64,000 nucleotides of DNA from Pirellulaceae bacterium (GTDB taxonomy: Bacteria > Planctomycetota > Planctomycetia > Pirellulales > Pirellulaceae), in NCBI GenBank assembly GCA_028280445.1, contig JANQLU010000052.1, positions 1-64,000 on the forward strand, given 5' to 3'. The position numbers and the translations under genes are program-made. Below the pieces are notes generated by a model. It made no database searches. It worked only from the letters and a program-made list of their open reading frames with translations, and was not told the origin of the DNA. This document shows positions 1-8,161 of the stretch, in pieces (position 1 is the first letter of the stretch; each line of letters begins with the position of its first letter).

Positions 1-80
1 AACATGGCGTGAAAAGACACAAGATGCAAAACTTGAGCAAATACTCGCCTTGGTGGCATAGCAATTAACGTTCGTGACAC

Positions 81-133
81 TAGCGCCTTGCCGCTCACAG
101 GATCAGGCTCGGCCGCGAGCCTCACCCTCCCGG
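81..133. repeat. Truncated copy of a dispersed palindromic repeat
   Basis: Bases 81-107 are identical over 27 bases to 2675-2701 in the larger inverted-repeat element downstream. The following bases (GGCTCGGCCGCGAGCCTCACCCTCCC) are related to the GGGAGGGCGAGGCTCCCG family seen at 2548, 28384 and 49212. Only the right half of the element is present. It lies just behind the 3' end of the TPM-domain gene. Confidence 0.7.
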
Positions 134-137
134 TGCG

Positions 138-1067
138 CTACCAACTGCCTGTCGCGCCGCCACCTCCTGAAAATCCACCTCCATCAAAACCACCGCCGCC
201 ACCGAATCCACCGCCAAATCCGCTACCGAATCGACTACGGCCACCGAACCTGAACTGTGCCCACACTAGCAACACAATCAAAATAATCCAAAGCATAAAC
301 CCGATGATGAACAACGCCACTCCGGCCCAGATCAACGGTTTGCGAAAGTCTTTGAAAAAATAGGCAGCTACAAAACAACACCCGCCCAGGGCAAACAAAA
401 TGATGCAGCCCCAAAGTGGAACTGGAGAACCTGGAAACGGCTTTGAGTTCCAAGAGATAGAGGGCAGGGACCGCGGCGGGTCGCCATCCGGTCCTCGCTC
501 GGCCATTTCTGCCAACGCAGCGACTCCATCCAGAACCCCTTGCGAATAATTAGATTTCTTGAACTGCGGAACCATTCGCGACTGCATGATCTTGTCGCAA
601 TGTCCGTCCCAGCGGAATCCCCAATCGGCCCCAAGTTCGATTCGCGCCTTGCGATCATGAATACTGACTAAAACCAGAATCGCTTGATTGAATTGCCGCC
701 CCTGATCATCGATGACACCCAATTTCCAGTTGTCAAACCACTGGCGCGCGAATTGTTCGATCGAAAAATGCCCGCCACGGTACTGCGCCATCGAATGAAT
801 CGTAACGACAACGATCGGCGTATTGTGATTCGTAAAAGTTTGTTCCTGAAAACGATCGATCTGAGCACATTGGTCCTCGTCCAAAACCGACGCGTAATCC
901 TGAATGAGCTGACCGTTGACCGGAATCGGGGGCAATTGAAATTTGCGAACGTTCGGGCCCCCGGAAACGGGGCCACGCAACTGGGCGTTAGACGGTGGAA
1001 CAAGAATTAAAGTACCGGCCACAATGAGAATCAACTGGCCCAAGATCCGACTGCGCGGTCGTCGCAT
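138..1067 (-). CDS. TPM-domain membrane protein (YgcG-like)
   Basis: A 309-residue exported protein. An N-terminal signal sequence (about residues 10-28, ending SNAQ) is followed by a TPM domain (about 50-190) with the usual beginning VNGQLIQDYASVLDE and a conserved ELGADWGFRWDG stretch. Two hydrophobic segments follow (about 215-265) and the tail is a glycine-rich FGGGFGGGGGFDGG run ending GGGGATGSW, the classic end of YgcG/TPM proteins. TPM domains face the periplasm or thylakoid lumen. Some plant members have phosphatase activity and others help assemble membrane complexes, so the biochemical role here is unknown. The ATG start has a purine-rich GGGGGA just upstream. It is divergent from the ECF operon. 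Confidence 0.85.
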   Translation of the reverse strand: MRRPRSRILGQLILIVAGTLILVPPSNAQLRGPVSGGPNVRKFQLPPIPVNGQLIQDYASVLDEDQCAQIDRFQEQTFTNHNTPIVVVTIHSMAQYRGGHFSIEQFARQWFDNWKLGVIDDQGRQFNQAILVLVSIHDRKARIELGADWGFRWDGHCDKIMQSRMVPQFKKSNYSQGVLDGVAALAEMAERGPDGDPPRSLPSISWNSKPFPGSPVPLWGCIILFALGGCCFVAAYFFKDFRKPLIWAGVALFIIGFMLWIILIVLLVWAQFRFGGRSRFGSGFGGGFGGGGGFDGGGFSGGGGATGSW

Positions 1068-1309
1068 TCAATCCCCCAAAATATTTACGATGTCAAAGAA
1101 CAGTATTCATTCGCACGAAACGTCAAAGTATTGGAAAACTTCTCCCGGTTACGTCCAAATTGATGACAAACCACAGAAACTCTGGATGCAATCATGATCG
1201 AAATATTCTCGGCCTAATCGCTGAGCGATTCAAATTGAGTCATAATTTTTCTACGAAAATCTAAGTTTTGTTTCGATCGCTTTCAAACCGACGAGCCTCT
1301 TAGAAAGTG
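1068..1309. other. Divergent intergenic region
   Basis: About 240 bases between the divergent TPM and ECF sigma genes. It must hold both promoters. I see no gene, no strong palindrome and no clear consensus -35/-10 pair. The AT-rich stretch around 1240-1270 is the best place for the sigma-operon promoter. Confidence 0.5.
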
Positions 1310-1876
1310 ATGGACGTAAAAAAACCGACAACCAAGCGAATAACGCTGCTGGTTCTGCGAGCGCAAGCGGGCGATCGGGGAGCGGTCGATCAGTTGTTGG
1401 CAGTCCATCAATCCGAATTGTACGGGTATTTGGCAAAAATGTTGAGCGATCACTCCGACGCCGAGGACGCTTTGCAAGCGACGATGATCCAGGCCGTCAA
1501 GAAACTCCGTTGGTTACGCGAGCCCAGTTACTTTCGACCATGGATTTACCGCATTGCGGGGCGGATTGCGTTTCGAATGATCAAAAAACGGAAGCGAACA
1601 AAAGAGGTCTCCAATACAACACTGATCGATACGGCCACCGAGTCAGAAGTTGACGATTCGGAATTGTCCGATTTGATCCAGCAAATCCCCCAGTGGCTCG
1701 AATGGTTGACACCCAAGGGTCGTGAGGTCGTCATCCTCCATTACTTGAAAGGTTTTACGAACGAAGAAGTCGCCGAAATCCTCGACATTCCTGTTGGCAC
1801 GGCCAAATCGAGAATCAGTTACGCGTTGTCCTGCATTCGCAGCCAGATCAAATCCGCTAAAGGGTTAAAAACATGA
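1310..1876 (+). CDS. ECF-type RNA polymerase sigma factor
   Basis: A 188-residue sigma-70 family factor with only regions 2 and 4. Region 2 runs from about residue 10 to 90 (LVLRAQAGDRGAVDQLL, then DAEDALQATMIQAVKKL and a basic MIKKRKR stretch). Region 4 lies at about 125-175 (LTPKGREVVILHYLKGFTNEEVAEIL, then GTAKSRISYAL). A GTG sits one codon before the ATG, and I chose the ATG at 1310. The stop overlaps the next start as ATGA, so translation is coupled to the two small membrane proteins that follow. These probably replace a classical anti-sigma factor. Confidence 0.88.
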   Translation: MDVKKPTTKRITLLVLRAQAGDRGAVDQLLAVHQSELYGYLAKMLSDHSDAEDALQATMIQAVKKLRWLREPSYFRPWIYRIAGRIAFRMIKKRKRTKEVSNTTLIDTATESEVDDSELSDLIQQIPQWLEWLTPKGREVVILHYLKGFTNEEVAEILDIPVGTAKSRISYALSCIRSQIKSAKGLKT

Positions 1877-2184
1877 ACGAAGATAAAAAGTTGAACAAAA
1901 TACGCAGCGAAACACTCAATTCCATGGCGCGAAATGAATCTTATTTCAAGTTGCTACTTGGACTTTGTGGAGTCGCCGAAGTTGTTGGTGTTGTCGCCGT
2001 GTTGTGGTTGGTCGATTGGAGCAACTCAACGCATTGTCTGATTTTTGCTGCGACGATGCTGGTCTGGGTCAATCTGGCTTTGTGGGTTTTAGCATTGGCC
2101 ATTCGAAATCGTGTGGGTGAACAACGTATTCTGAGAGCGATCGAAGTGTTGGTTGAGTCGATCGACGAGGAGGAAAAAACATGA
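1873..2184 (+). CDS. Small two-helix membrane protein coupled to ECF sigma
   Basis: A 103-residue protein with a charged N-terminus, two hydrophobic segments (about residues 27-48 and 53-77) and an acidic C-terminus rich in E and D. I cannot name the family with certainty. It overlaps the sigma gene by ATGA and overlaps the next gene by ATGA, so the three genes are almost certainly made together. By position it is a candidate regulator or membrane tether of the sigma factor, which is inference only. Confidence 0.75.
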   Translation: MNEDKKLNKIRSETLNSMARNESYFKLLLGLCGVAEVVGVVAVLWLVDWSNSTHCLIFAATMLVWVNLALWVLALAIRNRVGEQRILRAIEVLVESIDEEEKT

Positions 2185-2546
2185 CCAAATTTTATTTACT
2201 GCTGGCTGCCTTGGGGACAATCATACCCTACGTATTCTTTGGGAATTTCATGCTTCAAGACGGTGCGGATCTGACAGAGTTTGTTCGGCAGCTGTTTGCG
2301 ACATCTCCCGCTGGCGGGTTTACTGCCGATTTATTGATTACTTCGACAACATTTTGGATCTGGTCGTTTATCGAAGCACGTCGACGAGGCATGCGACATT
2401 GGTGGATCTACGTTGTCCTGAACCTGTTGGTCGGACTTTCCTGCGCGTTGCCACTGTTCCTCGCTCTGCGTCAGCGACACATCGAATCAACCGATGAATC
2501 GACGACTCAATATTCGGCCATCGGCCACGTCCCCAGTGGTGCATGA
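2181..2546 (+). CDS. DUF2834-like membrane protein
   Basis: A 121-residue protein with three hydrophobic segments. The pattern GTIIPYVFFGNF near the start, DLTEFVRQLFATSPAGGFTAD in the first loop, a TTFWIWSFIEARRRGMRHWW stretch and LVGLSCALPLFLALRQ match the DUF2834 family of small membrane proteins of unknown function. It is the last gene of the coupled sigma operon, and a composite inverted repeat starts directly after its stop codon. Confidence 0.8.
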   Translation: MTKFYLLLAALGTIIPYVFFGNFMLQDGADLTEFVRQLFATSPAGGFTADLLITSTTFWIWSFIEARRRGMRHWWIYVVLNLLVGLSCALPLFLALRQRHIESTDESTTQYSAIGHVPSGA

Positions 2547-2547
2547 A

Positions 2548-2712
2548 ATCAGGGAGGGCGAGGCTCCCGCCGAGCCACGGGCAAAACCATTGTGAGCGGC
2601 GAGGCGCTAGCCGCCGGTATTGGGCTACCGCACTTGTGTGCGTGGAGCGCACGACGCACTGACAAACCGGCGGCTAGCGCCTTGCCGCTCACAGGATCAG
2701 GTTCACCCTCCC
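2548..2712. repeat. Composite inverted-repeat element
   Basis: The element opens with AGGGAGGGCGAGGCTCCCG and then holds a long hairpin. The left arm at 2592-2618 and right arm at 2666-2692 pair at 26 of 27 positions around a 47-base loop. The right flank (2675-2701) is repeated exactly at 81-107. It sits between the sigma operon and the SRPBCC gene. It looks like a non-coding REP/MITE-like element, and no transposase is near it. Confidence 0.8.
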
Positions 2713-2747
2713 GAACAACAACTGGAAAGCGATCTAGAAAGTGAACA

Positions 2748-3239
2748 ATGAAAATTCAATTGGAAACAAAACTAAACAGTTCGGCCGAAAACGCATGGAA
2801 GATTTTTGGAGAAGGGTTTGGGCAAATCGCAGAATGGTCCAGCAATTTGTCACAATCGTCAATCGATCGCGAGCCAGACATTGGCGCAACCAGGACCTGT
2901 AAAACCGCAAAATCGTTCGGACCTTTCAAACCGGGAGTCGTCAGGGAAGTGCTGACGGAATTCGACCCCGTTCAAAAAACGTTTGCCTATCGAGCCATTT
3001 CTGGCTTGCCCGGATTCATTGCCGAGGCAGGAAACCGGTGGTCGATTCACAAAGTCGACGACGAAAACTGTATCGTCCGTTTCGACGGTGAGATCAAAAC
3101 CAGGGGCTTGATTCGTTGGTTCGGTCCACTGGTTAATCCCTTGATGAGAATCATGATAAAGTCCGACTTGAAACAGTTTACCGAAGAAATGCAGTACCGG
3201 GTCGAGCACGGAAAACCACATCCTCGAAAACAATCGTAG
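2748..3239 (+). CDS. SRPBCC-fold (polyketide cyclase/START-like) protein
   Basis: A 163-residue cytoplasmic protein. The start MKIQLETKLNSSAENAWKIF is the typical first strand and helix of SRPBCC/Polyketide_cyc2 proteins, followed by GQIAEWSS and a mid-region of beta strands. A C-terminal long helix (PLMRIMIKSDLKQFTEEMQ) closes the hydrophobic cavity. Such proteins bind small hydrophobic ligands, and the ligand here is not predictable. The gene is convergent with the SDR gene, with only 22 bases between them. Confidence 0.75.
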   Translation: MKIQLETKLNSSAENAWKIFGEGFGQIAEWSSNLSQSSIDREPDIGATRTCKTAKSFGPFKPGVVREVLTEFDPVQKTFAYRAISGLPGFIAEAGNRWSIHKVDDENCIVRFDGEIKTRGLIRWFGPLVNPLMRIMIKSDLKQFTEEMQYRVEHGKPHPRKQS

Positions 3240-3261
3240 CCAACCCTCCGAAATCGAGTTG

Positions 3262-4323
3262 CTATTTTTTGAATGACCCGCTATCAACTAGCTGTTGAAA
3301 CATTTCGTTCATGGATGCATCCATCGGACGATAGGCAACCCCCAGTTCCTTGATACTTTTGCTGTTGTCGGCTTTCCAAGGAACATTCACATTGAGCGAA
3401 ACAATTTTGCGCGTCATCGCTTTATTCACCATCGGTGCCATCAACCAGACCAACCACTTGGGCATGACCTTGCGGGGTATCGGATAATCATTGCCAAATT
3501 GTTCAACCAGTGTTTGGGCCATTTCAAACAAATCGGTGTCATGCCCCGAAATGATATGCCGCCCTTTGGCATCCGGCTTGAAGGCTGCCGCCAAATGGGC
3601 CTGTGCCAAATCGCGCACGTCCACAACGCCAAAGCTGAAACGTGGTGCCCCGGATTTCAATGACCCGTCGCCCATCTGCCGAACCAAATTAAACGACTCC
3701 GAGGTAGCATGAGGGTTGATCCCCGGCCCAATAACCAACGAAGGATTGACGACAACCAAATCCCAACGAGATTGTGCCTCAGCAATTTTCCACGCTTCTC
3801 GCTCGGCAACCGTTTTCGAATAAGAGTAGGGTTGATGCGAAAGTGACGAACTCGTATTCCAGATCTCCTCGGTCAAAATACCACCTGGTGCCTTTTGCAC
3901 ATCCGCATTGTCTCCATAAATTGCTGCGCAGCTGCTGGTCAGCACAACGCGATTGACGCTCGGCGTACGATTGACTTCCTCTAAAACGTTGCGCGTACCG
4001 AGCAAGGCCGGATCGATCAGTTGTGTTTGTGGGTCTTTGACCGCCGTTACAAAAGGAGACGCGGTATGAAAAACAATGGAACAATCGACCATCGCGTCAT
4101 GGTACGAACCTTCGTCCAACAAATCCGCTTTAAAATATTCGATTTGCCCAGAAGCGTTTTCCGCGATCGCATTCAGATATTTGAGTTTCGACTCATTGGC
4201 GGGATCGCGAACAGGCGCGCGTACCGTCGCTCCGGCTTCCAACAATTGTTTAACAATATGGCCGGCCACAAAACCGGTCGCGCCCGTGACTATGATGGGT
4301 GACGCTGTATCGATAGTAAACAT
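3262..4323 (-). CDS. NAD(P)-dependent extended SDR (dihydroflavonol-reductase-like)
   Basis: A 353-residue extended short-chain dehydrogenase/epimerase. The glycine-rich dinucleotide motif TGATGFVAGHIV lies at residues 14-25, a TSS strand ends near VVLTSSCAAIYG, and the catalytic YSYSKTVAE gives the YxxxK pair at about 167-171. The overall pattern (HTASPF, NPSLVIGPG, VDVRDLAQAHLAA) resembles dihydroflavonol 4-reductase and cinnamoyl-CoA reductase relatives, which reduce carbonyls with NADPH. The true substrate is unknown. There is an ATG start and no close partner gene. Confidence 0.82.
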   Translation of the reverse strand: MFTIDTASPIIVTGATGFVAGHIVKQLLEAGATVRAPVRDPANESKLKYLNAIAENASGQIEYFKADLLDEGSYHDAMVDCSIVFHTASPFVTAVKDPQTQLIDPALLGTRNVLEEVNRTPSVNRVVLTSSCAAIYGDNADVQKAPGGILTEEIWNTSSSLSHQPYSYSKTVAEREAWKIAEAQSRWDLVVVNPSLVIGPGINPHATSESFNLVRQMGDGSLKSGAPRFSFGVVDVRDLAQAHLAAAFKPDAKGRHIISGHDTDLFEMAQTLVEQFGNDYPIPRKVMPKWLVWLMAPMVNKAMTRKIVSLNVNVPWKADNSKSIKELGVAYRPMDASMNEMFQQLVDSGSFKK

Positions 4324-4384
4324 GAACGATCCTCGTTTAATGAAATGTGTTGTTCGGTTGGGCCATTGCGGAGTTTTGGACAGA

Positions 4385-4540
4385 ATTTACAGGATGAACA
4401 GGATTAATGATCAGCATTCCACTTGCGTCGATTCGAATAAACGGCGGCTTGTTGGTGTTTTTTTTAGACTTCAATTTTAAGAAAAATCGGAATCAATCAC
4501 TAAAAGTCTTATCAAAAAAAATCCTGTTCATCCTGTAAAT
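4385..4540. repeat. Inverted pair of ACAGGAT-type repeats
   Basis: Bases 4385-4405 (ATTTACAGGATGAACAGGAT plus T) are perfectly complementary to 4520-4540 over 21 bases, with 114 bases between. Repeats of the form ACAGGATnnACAGGAT are scattered in many bacterial genomes. A third, degenerate copy is at 60273-60310. The element lies upstream of the SDR gene and downstream of the AlkA-like gene. Apart from it this 240-base gap holds no gene I can see. Confidence 0.75.
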
Positions 4541-4564
4541 CTTGTCAAAAAAATTCCTACCACC

Positions 4565-5188
4565 TCACGCTTTCGGCAACTCCAACGACTGCCACAAATA
4601 CCAACTGGCGATAGTCTCAAACGGATTCCATGGCGCCGCGATTTTTTCCATTCGCTTTTTGTCGGGCTCTTTTCGAAGTTTGTAATTCAAGATAATCGCA
4701 TTTTTGATGCCCAAATCATCGACAGGAAAAACGTCCAACCGCCCCAGCGAAAACATCAAAAACATCTGCGCCGTCCAACGACCGACTCCTTTGACTTGCG
4801 TCAACTGCTCAATGACTTCTTCGTTTTCCATTTTTGCGAATTTGGTCAGCATCACTTGGCCACCATCAACTTTTTCGGCCAGGTCGATCAAGTACGTTGC
4901 TTTTTGTCGCGAAACTCCCAACTCTCGCAATTCCTCGACCGTATAGCCGACAAGGTGTTCGGGTTTGATCGATTTGCTTTCAATCGCGTCCAGCAATCGG
5001 TTATAAATCGTGCGTGCTGCATTGCCGGAAATCTGTTGCCCGATAATCGAAGCGACCAGCATCTGGAACCGGTTTGTTTTTATTTTTACGTTACACGGGC
5101 CAACCGCTTTGATAATCCGTTTCATCACAGGGTCGGATTTTTGGAGATGCAGGCGCGCGGCCCGGAGATGTTGTGCAGCAATCGGCAT
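4565..5188 (-). CDS. alkA: DNA-3-methyladenine glycosylase II (AlkA/HhH-GPD family)
   Basis: A 207-residue base-excision repair glycosylase that removes alkylated purines from DNA. The HhH-GPD core is visible: FQMLVASIIGQQIS near the start, then LREL GVSRQKATYLIDLA, the helix-hairpin-helix VKGVGRWTAQMFLMF, and the catalytic aspartate in FPVDDLGIKNAI. An open frame runs 44 codons further upstream, but that would overlap the divergent ligase gene. I therefore chose the ATG at 5188, giving MPIAAQHL. It lacks the N-terminal beta domain of E. coli AlkA, as is usual for the short bacterial form. Confidence 0.85.
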   Translation of the reverse strand: MPIAAQHLRAARLHLQKSDPVMKRIIKAVGPCNVKIKTNRFQMLVASIIGQQISGNAARTIYNRLLDAIESKSIKPEHLVGYTVEELRELGVSRQKATYLIDLAEKVDGGQVMLTKFAKMENEEVIEQLTQVKGVGRWTAQMFLMFSLGRLDVFPVDDLGIKNAIILNYKLRKEPDKKRMEKIAAPWNPFETIASWYLWQSLELPKA

Positions 5189-5251
5189 CTTTTTCCAGCT
5201 TTCGTTGACGTGTCCTGTTACATATTTCAGTCGAAGAATATCATCAGTCTT

Positions 5252-6523
5252 ATGGCAACTGATTTTCAACAACGCGAATCCTTGATGCAATCCAGTCCGG
5301 ATGTATTGGCAAATTATCAATTGGATCGGCTCAACCGGTTGATTGCTGATATTTTGCCAGACAATCGATTCTATCAGGAGAAATTCTCTTCGATCAATCT
5401 TCCGCTCGAATCACTCGATCAACTTGAATCATTACCGTTCACTTTGAAAAGCGAGCTGGTGGAACAAGCGGAACATTCAGGCTTTGCCGCCAACCTAACG
5501 TTTCCAATCGATCAATACGTTCGGTTCCATCGCACCAGTGGGACCAAAGGGCGTCCAATGGTGGTACTCGATACCCGAGACGATTGGGATTGGTGGATGG
5601 ACAGTTGGCAATACGTCTTAGATGCCGCCGACATTCGAACCGATGACCGCGTGTTGATGGCGTTTTCATTCGGTCCGTTTATCGGTTTCTGGAGCGCCCA
5701 TGATGCCGTCGCGCACCGAGGGGCTTTGGTGATTCCAACCGGTGGCATGTCGACGGTCGCTCGGCTGGAGTTGATGCGGACGATGGATGTCACCACGCTG
5801 TTCTGTACTCCCAGTTACGCCATCCATCTGGCGCAGATTGCCGGTGAAAACCAGATCAAGGCTTCTGAACTGGGATTGCGACGCATCGTGGTTGCCGGAG
5901 AACCGGGAGGCTCGGTTCCTGCCGTTCGCCATCAAATTGAAACACATTGGAATGCGCGGGTGCTGGATCACAGCGGCGCGAGCGAGGTTGGACCGTGGGG
6001 ATTTGGAGATCCGCTGGCCCGCGGGTTATATGTCAACGAAGCGGAGTTTATCGCTGAGTTTTTGTCGGTCGAGTCAGGAAACTATGCCGACCAAGGTGAA
6101 CTTTCAGAATTGGTTTTGACATGTCTTGGGCGAACCGGTAGTCCAATCATCAGGTATCGAACTGGTGATTTGGTCAAACCCGTCTGGGACGACGAACAAT
6201 CATGTCGTTTCGTGTTATTATCCGGCGGAGTGTTGGGCCGCAGCGATGACATGATGATCATTCGCGGTGTCAATATCTTTCCCAGTTCGATCGAACAAAT
6301 CTTGCGAAGTTTTCCAGAGATTGTTGAATTTCGAATGACGGCTTTTAAAAACGGCGCGATGGATGCGTTGCGAATTGATATTGAGGATCGTCTGGAAGAT
6401 CCAAAACGGGTTGCCGAGGAACTCCATTTGCGACTGGGACTGCATATCGATGTTAAATGCGTCGAAATCGGAACGCTTCCTCGATTCGAACTGAAAGGGA
6501 AAAGGTTTATAGATCAACGATGA
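5252..6523 (+). CDS. Phenylacetate-CoA-ligase-like AMP-forming enzyme
   Basis: A 423-residue member of the PaaK branch of adenylate-forming enzymes. It activates a carboxylate with ATP and then forms a thioester. Visible motifs are the phosphate loop HRTSGTKGRPMVV at about residue 90, DHSGASEVGPWG near 240, YRTGDL near 297, and the hinge GRSDDMMIIRGVNIFPSSIE near 330. The frame is open far upstream, but the region before 5252 overlaps the AlkA-like gene and has no domain. The stop overlaps the next start by ATGA, so it is coupled to the PLP enzyme. The acid it activates is unknown. Confidence 0.85.
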   Translation: MATDFQQRESLMQSSPDVLANYQLDRLNRLIADILPDNRFYQEKFSSINLPLESLDQLESLPFTLKSELVEQAEHSGFAANLTFPIDQYVRFHRTSGTKGRPMVVLDTRDDWDWWMDSWQYVLDAADIRTDDRVLMAFSFGPFIGFWSAHDAVAHRGALVIPTGGMSTVARLELMRTMDVTTLFCTPSYAIHLAQIAGENQIKASELGLRRIVVAGEPGGSVPAVRHQIETHWNARVLDHSGASEVGPWGFGDPLARGLYVNEAEFIAEFLSVESGNYADQGELSELVLTCLGRTGSPIIRYRTGDLVKPVWDDEQSCRFVLLSGGVLGRSDDMMIIRGVNIFPSSIEQILRSFPEIVEFRMTAFKNGAMDALRIDIEDRLEDPKRVAEELHLRLGLHIDVKCVEIGTLPRFELKGKRFIDQR

Positions 6524-7779
6524 CGATCCAGCAGAACATCCAGCAAATTCGAGCGAAATTTCCTGGCTTGCAAAAACAGCATGATGGCCGACCCGCCATT
6601 TTTTTTGACGGTCCGGCTGGCACTCAAGTGCCACAGCAAGTCATCGATGCGTTTTCAGATTACTTTACGCGTTGCAATGCAAATCATGGCGGAGATTTTT
6701 TGACCAGCCGCGAAAATGATCAGTGGATCGATCGTGCACACCGAGCGTTTGCCCAATTTGTCGGCGCCGACGACCCTGGTGAAATCATCTTTGGCCAAAA
6801 TATGACTTCGTTGACGTTTGCTTTTTCACGGGCGCTGGCCACAACCTGGAACGCTGGCGATGAAATTGTGGTCACACGACTGGACCACGATGCCAATGTT
6901 ACACCGTGGGTTTTGGCGGCCGAGGATGCCGGTGTCACGGTGCGTTATGTCGAGTTTGAACAAGAAAATTACACACTCGACCTCGATTCGCTGCGAGCTG
7001 CGGTAAACGAAAAAACGCGACTCGTCGCGATCGGTGCCGCTTCGAATGCCACCGGAGGTGTTAATCCGGTAAAGCAAATCACTGAAATAGCGCATGCCGT
7101 CGGAGCACTGGTCTACGTCGATGCCGTGCACTATGGACCGCACGGGTTGATCGATGTTGTCGATTGGGATTGCGATTTTCTTGCCTGCTCCGCTTATAAA
7201 TTTTTCGGTCCTCATCTCGGCATTCTCTGGGGGCGTCGCGAATTGCTCGAATCATTGACGGCCTACAAAGTCCGGCCGGCCGAAGATGATTTGCCCGGAA
7301 AATGGATGACCGGTACCCAAAGTTTTGAATCGATCGCAGCGGGTCTGGCCTGTGTCGATTACATCTGTCAACTCAGTCATCCGGATGTCGAAGTGACACC
7401 GGAAAATCGCCGACAGCTGTTGCAACAATCGTACGAAATGATTTTGGAATACGAACAACACATGACGGCACACATGTTAGACCGTTTCGCGCAAATTGAC
7501 GGAATTAAAGTTTACGGTATTACCGATACCGAAAATCTTGCCCATCGATTTTCGACATTTTCGATCACACATTCACATATTCCGACAACGCAGCTTTCAA
7601 AAATCCTTTGCGATGCTGGCGTTTTTGTCTGGCGAGGGCATTATTATGCATTGCAATTCACTGAAACGTTGGGATTGGAACCCGAAGGGATGATTCGAAT
7701 TGGACTGGTGCACTACAATTCAATCGCTGAAATTGATTCGATGATGGACGTGTTACACAGTGCGCTGGCTTCGACATAA
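6520..7779 (+). CDS. Cysteine-desulfurase-like class V aminotransferase
   Basis: A 419-residue PLP enzyme of the class V aminotransferase/NifS-like group. It most resembles the cysteine desulfurase-like branch (SufS-related, TIGR01976 type). The cofactor lysine is in CSAYKFFGPHLGILWG, the cofactor aspartate pair in VYVDAVHYGPHG, and the substrate-arginine end is VRPAEDDLP to GMIRIGLVHYNS. The ATG start overlaps the stop of the ligase gene by four bases. Desulfurase activity is possible but not shown, since this branch also contains lyases and epimerases. The suf genes of this window are 25 kb away and lack a sufS. Confidence 0.82.
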   Translation: MTIQQNIQQIRAKFPGLQKQHDGRPAIFFDGPAGTQVPQQVIDAFSDYFTRCNANHGGDFLTSRENDQWIDRAHRAFAQFVGADDPGEIIFGQNMTSLTFAFSRALATTWNAGDEIVVTRLDHDANVTPWVLAAEDAGVTVRYVEFEQENYTLDLDSLRAAVNEKTRLVAIGAASNATGGVNPVKQITEIAHAVGALVYVDAVHYGPHGLIDVVDWDCDFLACSAYKFFGPHLGILWGRRELLESLTAYKVRPAEDDLPGKWMTGTQSFESIAAGLACVDYICQLSHPDVEVTPENRRQLLQQSYEMILEYEQHMTAHMLDRFAQIDGIKVYGITDTENLAHRFSTFSITHSHIPTTQLSKILCDAGVFVWRGHYYALQFTETLGLEPEGMIRIGLVHYNSIAEIDSMMDVLHSALAST

Positions 7780-7826
7780 CGTGATTCTGCGAAAAAATTT
7801 TCGGCTTCATTTTGATTGACAGCATT

Positions 7827-8144
7827 ATGCATGATGATCCTACTCCCACCGAATTAAAAATTGACGATAGCGGAAGCCTGATCATCCGCTGGTCGGATGA
7901 CCTGATGCAGACGCTGCCCATTCGTTTCTTGCGAGACAACTGCCCCTGTGCAACGTGTTTGGAAAAAAAATTATCGCCTCCTGAGCCCAAATCTTCGCTG
8001 CCGATCATCACCGCCGAACAAGCACAACCGCTCCGAATCAACTCGATGGAACCCGCCGGAAATTACGCTTACCGAATCGAATTTAGTGACTCGCATAGCT
8101 CCGGAGTATATACTCTGGAATATCTTCGTTCGCTGTCCAACTGA
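7827..8144 (+). CDS. DUF971-domain protein
   Basis: A 105-residue protein made of one DUF971 domain. This is the domain also found at the N-terminus of gamma-butyrobetaine hydroxylase and fused to Mrp/ApbC. The sequence shows LTIRWSDD-like strand SLIIRWSDDL, then LRDNCPCATCLEKK with the two conserved cysteines, and the C-terminal YTLEYLRSLS. The domain is thought to bind zinc or an iron-sulfur cluster. A TTG lies five codons upstream of the ATG I chose. It is third in the ligase/PLP operon, which fits a sulfur- or iron-related role. Confidence 0.8.
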   Translation: MHDDPTPTELKIDDSGSLIIRWSDDLMQTLPIRFLRDNCPCATCLEKKLSPPEPKSSLPIITAEQAQPLRINSMEPAGNYAYRIEFSDSHSSGVYTLEYLRSLSN

Positions 8145-8161
8145 ATTCGACTTCCACCTGC

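Noticed and set aside
88-363. A Pro-rich frame on the + strand
   Set aside because: It is the complement of the glycine-rich tail of the TPM protein, and the proline run is a by-product.
4796-5251. A 150-residue N-terminal extension of the ligase-like protein
   Set aside because: It overlaps the AlkA-like gene, has no domain, and the ATG at 5252 starts the conserved part.
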